Positions 1 to 5,990 of a stretch of DNA of 8,761 nucleotides are shown here, piece by piece. A program made the position numbers and the translations under genes. Source of the stretch: JAPLHV01 sp964464245 (GTDB lineage: Bacteria > Caldisericota > JANLFM01); NCBI GenBank assembly GCA_964464245.1, contig CAYXFH010000047.1:1-8761 (forward strand). Reading direction: 5' to 3'. The notes beneath the pieces are model-generated. The model saw only the letters and a list, made by a program, of their open reading frames with translations. It did no database searches and was not told the DNA's origin. Numbering within the stretch: position 1 is the stretch's first letter; each line of letters opens with the position of its first letter.

Positions 1-345
1 CATAACACCCTAACTTTCAAGAGAAAAGAGCTAGACAACAGTACCTTCCTTTGTCCTGCTCCACTGACCGCTGAAGAGACTTGCATGATGCAGCAATTGG
101 CGCTCCAGGCCTACCATGTGTTGGGTTTCAAGGACTTTGGCCGCATTGACGCGATATTGACCGAGGAGGGGCCGTTCTTGTTGGAGGGGAACACTTTCGC
201 GGGATTAATGTGCATACCCAAGGCGAAACCTAATAGCTATATCGGTTTCATGGCTCGCGCGGAGGGAAAGAACAGCAAAGATCTGCTGGATGAGATCATC
301 CAGATCGCTATCAGGAGACTCGAATTAATTGGGGACAGCCACTGA
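1..345 (+). CDS. D-alanine-D-alanine ligase-like ATP-grasp protein, C-terminal part (5' end outside window)
   Basis: The frame is open from base 1 to the TGA at 343-345, so only the last 114 codons are present. The protein shows the C-terminal half of the ATP-grasp catalytic domain: a CPAPLTAEE segment, then LGFKDFGRIDAIL and GPFLLEGNTFAGL. The latter matches the metal-binding E-x-N-T-x-x-G block of D-Ala-D-Ala ligases (usually LEVNTLPGM/L), with the Glu and Asn ligands kept. The closing segment KDLLDEIIQIAIRRL matches the usual final helix. The family joins two D-alanines using ATP in the cytoplasm for peptidoglycan synthesis. A ligase-like paralogue acting on another substrate is possible, because the substrate-binding N-terminus is missing. 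Oddly, the last residues (about IGDSH) and the stop codon lie inside a perfect palindrome, so the native C-terminus seems to have been replaced by a repeat. It is the only plus-strand gene in the window. Confidence 0.8.
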   Translation, partial: HNTLTFKRKELDNSTFLCPAPLTAEETCMMQQLALQAYHVLGFKDFGRIDAILTEEGPFLLEGNTFAGLMCIPKAKPNSYIGFMARAEGKNSKDLLDEIIQIAIRRLELIGDSH

Positions 346-373
346 TTTTTTAATCAGTGGCTGTCCCCAATTA
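326..373. repeat. 48-bp perfect palindrome (REP-like hairpin)
   Basis: Two 22-bp arms (326-347 and 352-373) are exact reverse complements around a TTTT loop. The outer arm reads TAATTGGGGACAGCC. The left arm overlaps the end of the ligase-like gene and supplies its stop codon. The GGGGACAG core resembles, without matching, the AGGGACGT start of the larger element family in this window. Long perfect hairpins of this kind are typical of REP-like sequences moved by Y1 transposases. It could act as a transcription barrier, but the T-run is in the loop rather than after the stem, so it is not a canonical terminator. Confidence 0.8.
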
Positions 374-390
374 TCCAATTATCAATTTTC

Positions 391-437
391 GCAAGAGCGT
401 CTGCATGAGTTAGTCAACAATTGAACAACGTCCCTGA
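391..437 (+). mobile_element. Solo right end of the MITE-like element (copy A)
   Basis: These 47 bases match the right end of the complete copies at 5661-5983 and 7654-7976, including GCAAGAGCGTCTG, GAGTTAGTCAA and the terminal repeat ending CAACGTCCCTGA. The rest of the element is absent; the AT-rich bases 374-390 and the palindrome at 326-373 occupy the place where it would be. The end abuts, and truncates, the NTF2-like gene to the right. It may be a relic of recombination between copies or of a one-ended deletion. Confidence 0.8.
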
Positions 438-689
438 GGATCCCCATTCGATGATGAACTCTGCAGCAATTCGATCAGCGTCGAAGAGCGCGTTGACCGG
501 TTTTAGCGCCTCCCGAATGCCTTTGTGGCCAGTCGTCCAGAATTCGACTATGGCGTCCCTGCCCTTGAAGGCCCCTTTGAAGGGGTGCTCGAAGAGGGCG
601 TTGGGATCGTAATAGCGGTCAAAGACATCCGCCTTTCCCCTGCTGGAGTTGAAATGTTCGCAGTATGCGTCAAATTCCTGTCTCGTCAT
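414..689 (-). pseudogene. NTF2/SnoaL-like protein, 3' end replaced by element
   Basis: This is the last gene of the four-gene operon. Its ATG lies 9 bases after the CoA-transferase stop. The 91-residue product begins MTRQEFDAYCEHF and contains FEHPFKGAFKGRDAIVEFW (about residues 33-51), the proline/glycine-rich entrance plus helix seen in SnoaL-like members of the NTF2 superfamily. These are small cone-shaped ligand-binding or isomerase/hydrolase-type proteins, usually about 120-150 residues. The native sequence stops near residue 82 (FIIEW); the last nine residues (GSSGTLFNC) and the TGA are encoded by the right end of the repeat element and its conserved flank. The last beta strands of the fold are therefore missing, and the product is probably unstable or inactive. 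Family assignment is by pattern only; the role, possibly acting on the operon's substrate, is unknown. Confidence 0.6.
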
Positions 690-698
690 GATGATTGT

Positions 699-1931
699 CT
701 ATCCCTTCCGTTCTTCACCTGAGACGATAATGATCTGCTTTTCATCCAGTTTCCGGATTTCTTCGCCGGTGTAACCAAGAGATTCCAAGATCGAAGCAGT
801 ATGCTCTCCCAACTCGGGCCCGATGGTAAAGTCGGCAAACCGCTTTCCATCAAAGCTGAAGGGAGGAGCGATGAACTCAACCTCCCTTCGTTTCGGGCTT
901 CTGTCGTAAGGAATGGAGATGATCTTTCCGGAGTTTCGGACAAAGGGGTTCTCGAAGGCTTGGCGTACATCGCAGACGGGGGCGCAGGGGACCGTTCCCG
1001 AGAGGAGATCCGCCCATTCACCGGTAGACTTGTCCGACAGGATCCCATCGAGGAGATCTGTCAAGTCCCGGCGATGCTCCAGCCTGTCTTCATTGGTGAT
1101 AAAGCGTGCGTCCTTAATCCAGTCGCTACAATTGATTTTCTCGCAAAACAGTTCCCAGAACTTCTGGGTGAGACATGCGATGTAAATCCAGCCATCGGAG
1201 GTCCTGTAGAGTTGCGAGGGGACCTCGGTCGTATGGGCCGAGCGGGGCTGCTTGCCGGCAATGAACCCGTCGTTCAAAAACCACAATCCCTGGTAGCACA
1301 TGCAGTTGAGCGCTATATCGAAGAGGTTCGTGTCCGCATCGCCGCCTTTTCCTGTTTGTTCCGCGTGATATAAGGAGGCAACGGTGCAAAGGGCGCCATA
1401 TACACTACCGAGAAGGTCTACAACGGAGACGCCTACTTTGGTTGGCATGCTGCCCGGTTCCCCGGTAACGGACATCCATCCGGTCTCCGCCTGCATCAGG
1501 AAATCGTATCCCGGCCAGTCCGCCCGTTCGTTATCCCGTCCGTATCCGGAAAGATGCGAACAGACGATCTTTTCATTATACGGCGCAAGGTGTTTATAGG
1601 TGATCCCCAGCTTTTCAGGGAGGAACCCACGGAAATTATTGATCACCGCGTCTGATGCTGGAAGAAGCTTGTGCAGGATGCCCAAGCCTTCCTTTGTCCG
1701 TATGTCCAGAGCAAGACTTTTCTTGTTGTGAAGACAGAACTGGTTGCCCTCATTATCCTGCTTTTCCTCATCCAGGTAGAAAGACCCCATCCGGCGCAAA
1801 GGATTTCCTCGTTGCTGCGGATCCTCGATGTTGATGACTTCAGCACCCATCAGGGCCAGTAATTCGCCGTGGAATGCGCCGGATCCCCAGGTCTCGAAGG
1901 AGAGGATTCTCTTATCCTCAAGTGGAAACAT
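699..1931 (-). CDS. Family III CoA-transferase (CaiB/BaiF type)
   Basis: The 410-residue protein has the length and motif order of class III CoA-transferases, which move CoA from an acyl-CoA donor to a carboxylic acid through an aspartyl-CoA thioester in the cytoplasm. Visible blocks are LLALMGAEVINIEDP (residues 25-38), NKKSLALDIRTKEG (69-82), INNFRGFLPEKLGI (97-110), HLSGYGRD (126-133), and the region VGVSVVDLLGSVYGAL (166-181), where Asp172 is the expected nucleophile. The small second domain follows (GKGGDADTNLFDIA, then LYRTSDGWIYIACLTQKFWE). The start is ATG at 1931, preceded by a strong GGAGG about 6 bases upstream. It lies 36 bases after the solute-binding-like gene and 9 bases before the NTF2-like gene, so it is in the middle of an operon. 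The acid substrate cannot be read from the sequence; members act on formate/oxalate, carnitine, succinate, aromatic and bile acids. Confidence 0.92.
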   Translation of the reverse strand: MFPLEDKRILSFETWGSGAFHGELLALMGAEVINIEDPQQRGNPLRRMGSFYLDEEKQDNEGNQFCLHNKKSLALDIRTKEGLGILHKLLPASDAVINNFRGFLPEKLGITYKHLAPYNEKIVCSHLSGYGRDNERADWPGYDFLMQAETGWMSVTGEPGSMPTKVGVSVVDLLGSVYGALCTVASLYHAEQTGKGGDADTNLFDIALNCMCYQGLWFLNDGFIAGKQPRSAHTTEVPSQLYRTSDGWIYIACLTQKFWELFCEKINCSDWIKDARFITNEDRLEHRRDLTDLLDGILSDKSTGEWADLLSGTVPCAPVCDVRQAFENPFVRNSGKIISIPYDRSPKRREVEFIAPPFSFDGKRFADFTIGPELGEHTASILESLGYTGEEIRKLDEKQIIIVSGEERKG

Positions 1932-1967
1932 GACTACCTCCTATTTGGTGAAGATTTGGTTGAAGTT

Positions 1968-2978
1968 TTACCGCCACAGGCCGTGCTCGTATTTCTCCAG
2001 GGTCTTGTTGGGTAAGAAGAGGGCGCCGGAATAATCGTCTGCTGTATCTGGGTAGGAAGGATCACCAAGAAAGCGTTTTGGGCGCCCGATTCCTTCATGC
2101 ATGGGGCAGAGCCCGAGACGGCTGCACCAAGCCTGCTGAACATTACGTTCCATGGCGAAAGTGACATAACGCTTTGCCCAATAGCTGACGGACTCAGGTA
2201 GACCGGAGGGAACAATGAGTGCGTCGTCGCCAACGGAAATGCCCTCCTCGGGAACATGCCATGATACCTCATAACCCTGGTCTTTCCATTCCATGACATT
2301 CGTGAGCACCGTGCAGTGCACGTCAATTTCACCCTTGCGGACGTATTCTGTCATTTTCCTATTGAACTCGAGTATCCTGATTTGTGGGCGCAATAGGGTT
2401 AAGAATTGCCAGCAGGCATCCATGTTGGCCGGTATGTCCTCGATGGCGCCACCCCCGGCAACCTGGGCGATGGGGAAAAACCCTTTTCCTCCAGGATTTA
2501 GGGAAACGCGCCCCTTTAAGGCAGGATCAAGCATCACCTTCCAACTCGGCGGTGGGCCATCGGGAAAGGCTGCCTCACGATACATCATCACGTACCGCGC
2601 GTCGTAAGCGATCACGAAGGGCCAGCCAGAAAGTCCTTCGGCAACGGGTTGGGCTCTGCGATTAAGATTCCCAAGGACCGGGAATTCTTCACAGCTCAGG
2701 CAATCGGTGAAACCGGATCTGGCCATACGAATCGCCGGAACAGTATTGCAGTACAGGACATCGCAGGGAGGGCGCTTGCCCTTCTCGCAGGCCCTGAGCA
2801 GTTCAGGCGGAGTGTCCACGCCGGTGTATTCCAAATGCCTTACGGGGATTCCCGTGGAAAACGTGAAGAGAACCGAAACGCATTCTTTCAGCGCCTTCCC
2901 CCAAAGAGAGTTCAGGGGCCACGTCATGACGGTGAGTGCATCAGGTTTTTTGGGGTCAGCCTGCCCGACAGGATGCAT
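1968..2978 (-). CDS. Extracellular-solute-binding-like protein lacking a signal peptide
   Basis: The 336-residue product resembles periplasmic binding proteins of the polyamine/iron ABC-importer type (PotD/AfuA-like, type II fold). ALTVMTWPLNSLWGKAL (14-30) corresponds to the first strand and helix. STGIPVRHLEYTG (41-53) is the usual 'FEKETGIKV' block. GWPFVIAYDARYV (118-130), WKVMLDPALKGRVSLNPG (146-163) and GEIDVHCTV (217-225) match the hinge and second-lobe motifs. Such proteins normally start with a signal peptide or lipobox. Here the ATG at 2978 is the earliest possible start, because an in-frame TGA lies only three codons upstream and a GGAGG sits 12 bases before the ATG. The N-terminus MHPVGQADPKKPDALTV has no hydrophobic core. 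The gene overlaps the hydrolase stop by 23 bases, suggesting translational coupling, and no permease or ATPase gene is nearby. It is either a cytoplasmic binding protein or has lost its export signal. Confidence 0.8.
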   Translation of the reverse strand: MHPVGQADPKKPDALTVMTWPLNSLWGKALKECVSVLFTFSTGIPVRHLEYTGVDTPPELLRACEKGKRPPCDVLYCNTVPAIRMARSGFTDCLSCEEFPVLGNLNRRAQPVAEGLSGWPFVIAYDARYVMMYREAAFPDGPPPSWKVMLDPALKGRVSLNPGGKGFFPIAQVAGGGAIEDIPANMDACWQFLTLLRPQIRILEFNRKMTEYVRKGEIDVHCTVLTNVMEWKDQGYEVSWHVPEEGISVGDDALIVPSGLPESVSYWAKRYVTFAMERNVQQAWCSRLGLCPMHEGIGRPKRFLGDPSYPDTADDYSGALFLPNKTLEKYEHGLWR

Positions 2979-3464
2979 TTTCTCTCAGTGCCTCCATGAT
3001 TTCTTCGGTTGTACTGACATCCCCGAAAAAGAGCATGGTATTCCTGATGGCGCTCTCAAGGAGGGTTTTGTCGAAGGTAGTGATGCCGTCCGAGACCAAC
3101 GTCACCTCATAGTCCAACTGCATGGCATCCCTCACCGTTGACTCGACACAGACGTTCGCGGCGATCCCGGCGACAATCAGTTGAGTCCTTTTAAGTGAAT
3201 CAAGCTTCTCTTGAAGCTTGAAAAAAACTCCGTTCCTTTGCTCTTGTTGCATAGGTTTTCCAAACGGCTCCTATCATGAAAAGCCGTATACAGACCAGCG
3301 TTGTCGCCGGTTGCATCCAAGGTAATGTTCTGTACCCATATTACGGGGACGCGCGCGGTGCGACAAAAATCAGCGAGCCTGTTGATCTGCATGATGACTT
3401 CGTCTATGCAAAGCATGGCTCCATTCGAAGGAGCGCAGGAGAAATTCTGCATGTCGATAATCAC
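2956..3464 (-). pseudogene. Isochorismatase-family cysteine hydrolase, frameshifted
   Basis: Two overlapping minus-strand frames together make one isochorismatase-like protein. The first (3464 to 3177) starts VIIDMQNFSC, where the Asp of the D-x-Q motif is the expected catalytic residue, and continues through RVPVIWVQN. The second (open to 2956) carries LIVAGIAANVCVESTVRDAMQLDYEVTLVSD, with the nucleophilic Cys in the family's G-x-x-x-x-x-C-V-E-x-T block. The switch falls on a run of seven T residues (minus strand) at about 3221-3227: one extra T, or a -1 slip, joins ...GTEFF to FKLQEKLDSLK in the right frame. The N-terminus is also disturbed: an in-frame TGA precedes KAAFVIIDMQ by one codon. 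The catalytic Lys region looks short for the family. The enzymes hydrolyse isochorismate, nicotinamide, N-carbamoylsarcosine or similar amides in the cytosol. It is first in the operon, directly beside element copy B. It may be decayed, mis-sequenced, or read by slippage. Confidence 0.75.
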
Positions 3465-3500
3465 GAAGGCAGCTTTTCAGCGCTTAAGACAAACAGCTTC

Positions 3501-3735
3501 TTAGGGACGTTGTTCAATTGTCAACTTAGCTCCTAACGCGCTCTATGGGTGGATGGGCTGAGAGGCTTAAGCCCGCCATGTTGCGAATCGCTCCCGCTCC
3601 AGCCAGACTGGCTTCACGTTCCAGGTCTTTATCCAAGATAGATCGAGGCTATTCTTTCCAGCCCGGCGAGTCTTGGAAGGGGATCAGTGCAAGAGCGTCT
3701 GAATGAGTTAGTCAACAATTGAACAACGTCCCTGA
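3501..3735 (+). mobile_element. MITE-like element, copy B (internally deleted, 235 bp)
   Basis: The left terminal repeat starts TTAGGGACGTTGTTCAATTG (3501-3520) and the right one ends CAATTGAACAACGTCCCTGA (3716-3735). Compared with the 323-bp copies it lacks one block of 88 bases, corresponding to 5817-5904, between ATTCTT (3651-3656) and TCCAGCCC (3657 on). The lost block carries the RGIERR-coding part of the transposase remnant. It lies between the hydrolase operon and the peptidase gene, in the same orientation as the other copies. No target-site duplication is visible. Confidence 0.85.
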
Positions 3736-3751
3736 GGATCCTCCTTTTTGG

Positions 3752-5677
3752 TTAAGGCCTCAAATGTTGCGCAAAGAATTGCACGATAGCATTATAGCAG
3801 CGTACTTTATTCTCGAACTTGATCACATCATGCCCCTCGTTTTCGAAGACCAGGAACTCCACTTGCTTCCCTTGCGCCCGCAGATCTTCCACTAGGTCCC
3901 GCGATTCCACCTCCCGTACGCGGGGGTCGTGGGCGCCCTGGATCACTAACATAGGGCATGAAAGCTGATGCAGGTAGGTTTTCGGCGACCGCTCGATGAG
4001 GAATTCCCGCTCTTCTTCCGGATGGCCCAGAGTCAGGTAAAAAAATGTTTTCCAAGTCTCCGGCAAACGATCCAGGAAGGTTAACAGATCGTAGGGACCG
4101 AACAGATCACAGGCGGCTTTCCACAACTCCGGATGACGTCCAGCCAGGGTCAAGGTCATGAAACCGCCGTACGAACGACCGGTCACGCCGGCTCGGTCCA
4201 GGTCGAGACGTTGGTCCGCGCGCAGTTGCCGGAAAGCTTCGATCTGGTCCAGGCGGTCCATCCCGCCCCAGTCATGGTCTACTCGCTTCATGTAGTTCAA
4301 TCCGTAGCCGCTGCTGCCGCGGGCGTTGGGCACAAACACAGCGATCCCGCTTAAGGTGAGGAACTGGATCAACGGCATGGAGAACCAGGCGAAATCCGGC
4401 CGCTCCTGATCCTGCGGACCGCCATGGATGTAAAACACAACTGGCCGTTTCCCCTGGTATCCCAATTCCGCCGCAGGAAGGTACAGCAGGGCGGATACCC
4501 GCAATCCGTCGTGACTAATGAAAGAAGCATTTTCCCCCATTGACAGAAGGTTCTGGGGAATGCCCAAGGTCCGCTCTCGGGTGAGTGGCGCGATCTGCCG
4601 GTCTGTCTTTTCCAAGGTATAAAGCTGTGTCGGCGACGTGGCGGTGGAGTAGGAGAGGGCGTAGCTGCCGCTGGCTTTCTCGTAATAAATCGATTGAAGC
4701 ACCCCATTTTGCAGTGTCCCCTGCCCGCAGACCACCCGATCTGCGCGCAATTGCAGCGCTGCTTCGTGGAAGGCGCCTTCATAAACCCAAGTGCAACCGT
4801 CGATGTTGTAAAACAAGAGGTACCGGTTTCCAGTTAGATTCTTCAAGCCGGTCAGTTCCCCCTCGCCCTGGTGAACGGTGTCAAGAATCTCCACCGATAG
4901 GACTTGTTGGGGGTCAGCCAATGAAAGGTATCCCAGTCCGTAGCGGTCGTTGTAGAGGGATGTGTAGAACAGCATGCCCTGGCCTCCAGCTACGAATTGG
5001 CAGTCAGAGATCGAGTTCAATGGCACGGACTCGCCCGGCTGTCGCTGTTCCATGGGCTTGCCGCATAGTAAAGCCCTTTCCTCTTTCCCCTTCTCCCACA
5101 GGTAGAGAACCTGGTCTCCTGCGCTGTACTCATCAGCCAAAGCGATTTTGGAATAGTCCTCGTTGGCGCCCGCGAACCAATTACCGTAAGGGCTGGACCC
5201 CAGGTTAGTCACTTCACCTGTCTCCAGATTCCACAACCAAGTCTGGTACTCTGGGCTATTCCGGGGATCGACCTGGAGACAGGCTAGGTTGCGCTCGATA
5301 TCACAATGCGAGCAGTTCACCTGTTGATTGGCAAAACGCTCTCCGGCGAGCAATTCCGGCTCGCCACCGTCCAACGGAACCCATATAGGTTGGTAGTTCT
5401 CGTCGCCATCCTTGTCGATCATCACCAGGATCTTGCCCAATTTGGGAAAAACAAAGAACGGTTCGCCACCCATCTGGAATGGGTTTTGCAGGGCGATGTC
5501 CCGCGGCAGAAGCGGCTCAGGCACGCTGCCTCCCTTATCCATAACATAGAGGCTGATGCGCCCGGAAAGATCGCTTAAAAAGTAGATCCGCTCTCCCACA
5601 AGTTGGGGGCTGAGGAATAAGCGCGCCGAAAGCAAAGACTCAATTCGAAACTGGAAGTTTTCAGGGACGTTGTTCAA
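3752..5677 (-). CDS. S9-family serine peptidase (prolyl oligopeptidase/acylaminoacyl-peptidase type)
   Basis: The 641-residue protein has an N-terminal beta-propeller-like region (about 10-380, with a TolB-like SDLSGRISLYVMDKGG) and a C-terminal alpha/beta hydrolase domain. The domain shows VVFYIHGGPQDQ (413-424) with the oxyanion HGG, NARGSSGYG (451-459), the nucleophile motif GRSYGG (Ser502), Asp584 in GAHDPRV and His616 in NEGHD, a complete catalytic triad. The family cleaves short peptides, often after proline or removing blocked N-terminal residues. There is no signal peptide, so it is probably cytoplasmic. The longest frame starts at a TTG (5675-5677) inside the element's terminal repeat, with AGGAG (5690-5694, also in the element) 12 bases upstream; residues 1-6 (MNNVPE) are element-derived. 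The first internal ATG (residue 46) would remove conserved sequence, so the native start seems to have been replaced. The gene stands alone between copies B and C. Confidence 0.9.
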   Translation of the reverse strand: MNNVPENFQFRIESLLSARLFLSPQLVGERIYFLSDLSGRISLYVMDKGGSVPEPLLPRDIALQNPFQMGGEPFFVFPKLGKILVMIDKDGDENYQPIWVPLDGGEPELLAGERFANQQVNCSHCDIERNLACLQVDPRNSPEYQTWLWNLETGEVTNLGSSPYGNWFAGANEDYSKIALADEYSAGDQVLYLWEKGKEERALLCGKPMEQRQPGESVPLNSISDCQFVAGGQGMLFYTSLYNDRYGLGYLSLADPQQVLSVEILDTVHQGEGELTGLKNLTGNRYLLFYNIDGCTWVYEGAFHEAALQLRADRVVCGQGTLQNGVLQSIYYEKASGSYALSYSTATSPTQLYTLEKTDRQIAPLTRERTLGIPQNLLSMGENASFISHDGLRVSALLYLPAAELGYQGKRPVVFYIHGGPQDQERPDFAWFSMPLIQFLTLSGIAVFVPNARGSSGYGLNYMKRVDHDWGGMDRLDQIEAFRQLRADQRLDLDRAGVTGRSYGGFMTLTLAGRHPELWKAACDLFGPYDLLTFLDRLPETWKTFFYLTLGHPEEEREFLIERSPKTYLHQLSCPMLVIQGAHDPRVREVESRDLVEDLRAQGKQVEFLVFENEGHDVIKFENKVRCYNAIVQFFAQHLRP

Positions 5678-5983
5678 TTGTCAACTTAGCTCCTAATGCG
5701 CTCTATGGATGGATGGGCTGAGAGGCTTCAGCCCGCCATGTTGCGAATCGCTTCTGCTCCTCCCAGACTGGCTTCACGTTCCAGGTCTTTATCCAAGATA
5801 GATCGAGACTATTCTTGAATGAAATGCTCCCGATCCGCAACATCGAGAAAGATAGCCGCCTTTCGATGCCTCGCGTCATACCATGCTGGAGAAGTCCGGG
5901 CAGATCCAGCCCCGCGAGTCTTGGAAGGGGATCAATGCAAGAGCGTCTACATGAGTTAGTCAACAATTGAACAACGTCCCTGA
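5661..5983 (+). mobile_element. MITE-like element, copy C (full length, 323 bp)
   Basis: The element is bounded by perfect 21-bp inverted repeats (5661-5681 and 5963-5983; outer sequence TCAGGGACGTTGTTCAATTG). Weaker inverted similarity continues to about 42 bp from each end, to a shared GCGCTC/ACGCTC. It matches copy D at exactly the same length. It contains the remnant of a Y1 transposase and no intact gene; a minus-strand frame of 87 codons (5703-5966) spans it but is not conserved in copy B. The left end overlaps the first codons of the peptidase frame. No target-site duplication is seen at either side. Confidence 0.88.
5809..5930 (-). pseudogene. REP-associated Y1 transposase N-terminus, degraded (in copy C)
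   Basis: On the minus strand, bases from 5930 downward translate to PLPRLAGLDLPGLLQHGMTRGIERR. This closely resembles the start of REP-associated Y1 transposases (COG1943 type), whose N-termini read roughly PRxARLDxPGLLxHVxxRGIERR. Directly after RGIERR one frame change is needed, and the sequence then continues as IFLDVADREHFIQE, matching the family's IFxDDxDRxxFLxRL block, before a TAG at 5809-5811. The HUH histidine pair and catalytic tyrosine lie further downstream in real enzymes and are absent here. The copy is therefore a non-functional internal-deletion derivative. The family recognition is from memory and is strong for the motif order. Confidence 0.7.
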
Positions 5984-5990
5984 GGATTCC

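Noticed and set aside
326..373. Rho-independent terminator for the ligase-like gene
   Set aside because: The T-run is in the loop and no U-tract follows the right arm (373 onward reads ATCCAATTATC); the length and perfect symmetry fit a REP-like repeat better.
525..722. 65-codon plus-strand frame over the NTF2-like gene
   Set aside because: It is an antisense shadow with no motif or ribosome site; the opposite strand continues the operon with correct spacing.
801..1373. 190-codon plus-strand frame
   Set aside because: It lies opposite the CoA-transferase, whose motifs and operon position are clear, and shows no recognisable motif.
5703..5966. 87-codon minus-strand frame in copy C (and its extension at 7720-8040 in copy D) as a real small protein
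   Set aside because: It crosses a frame change in the transposase remnant, copy B disrupts it with an 88-base out-of-frame deletion, and it has no clear ribosome site.
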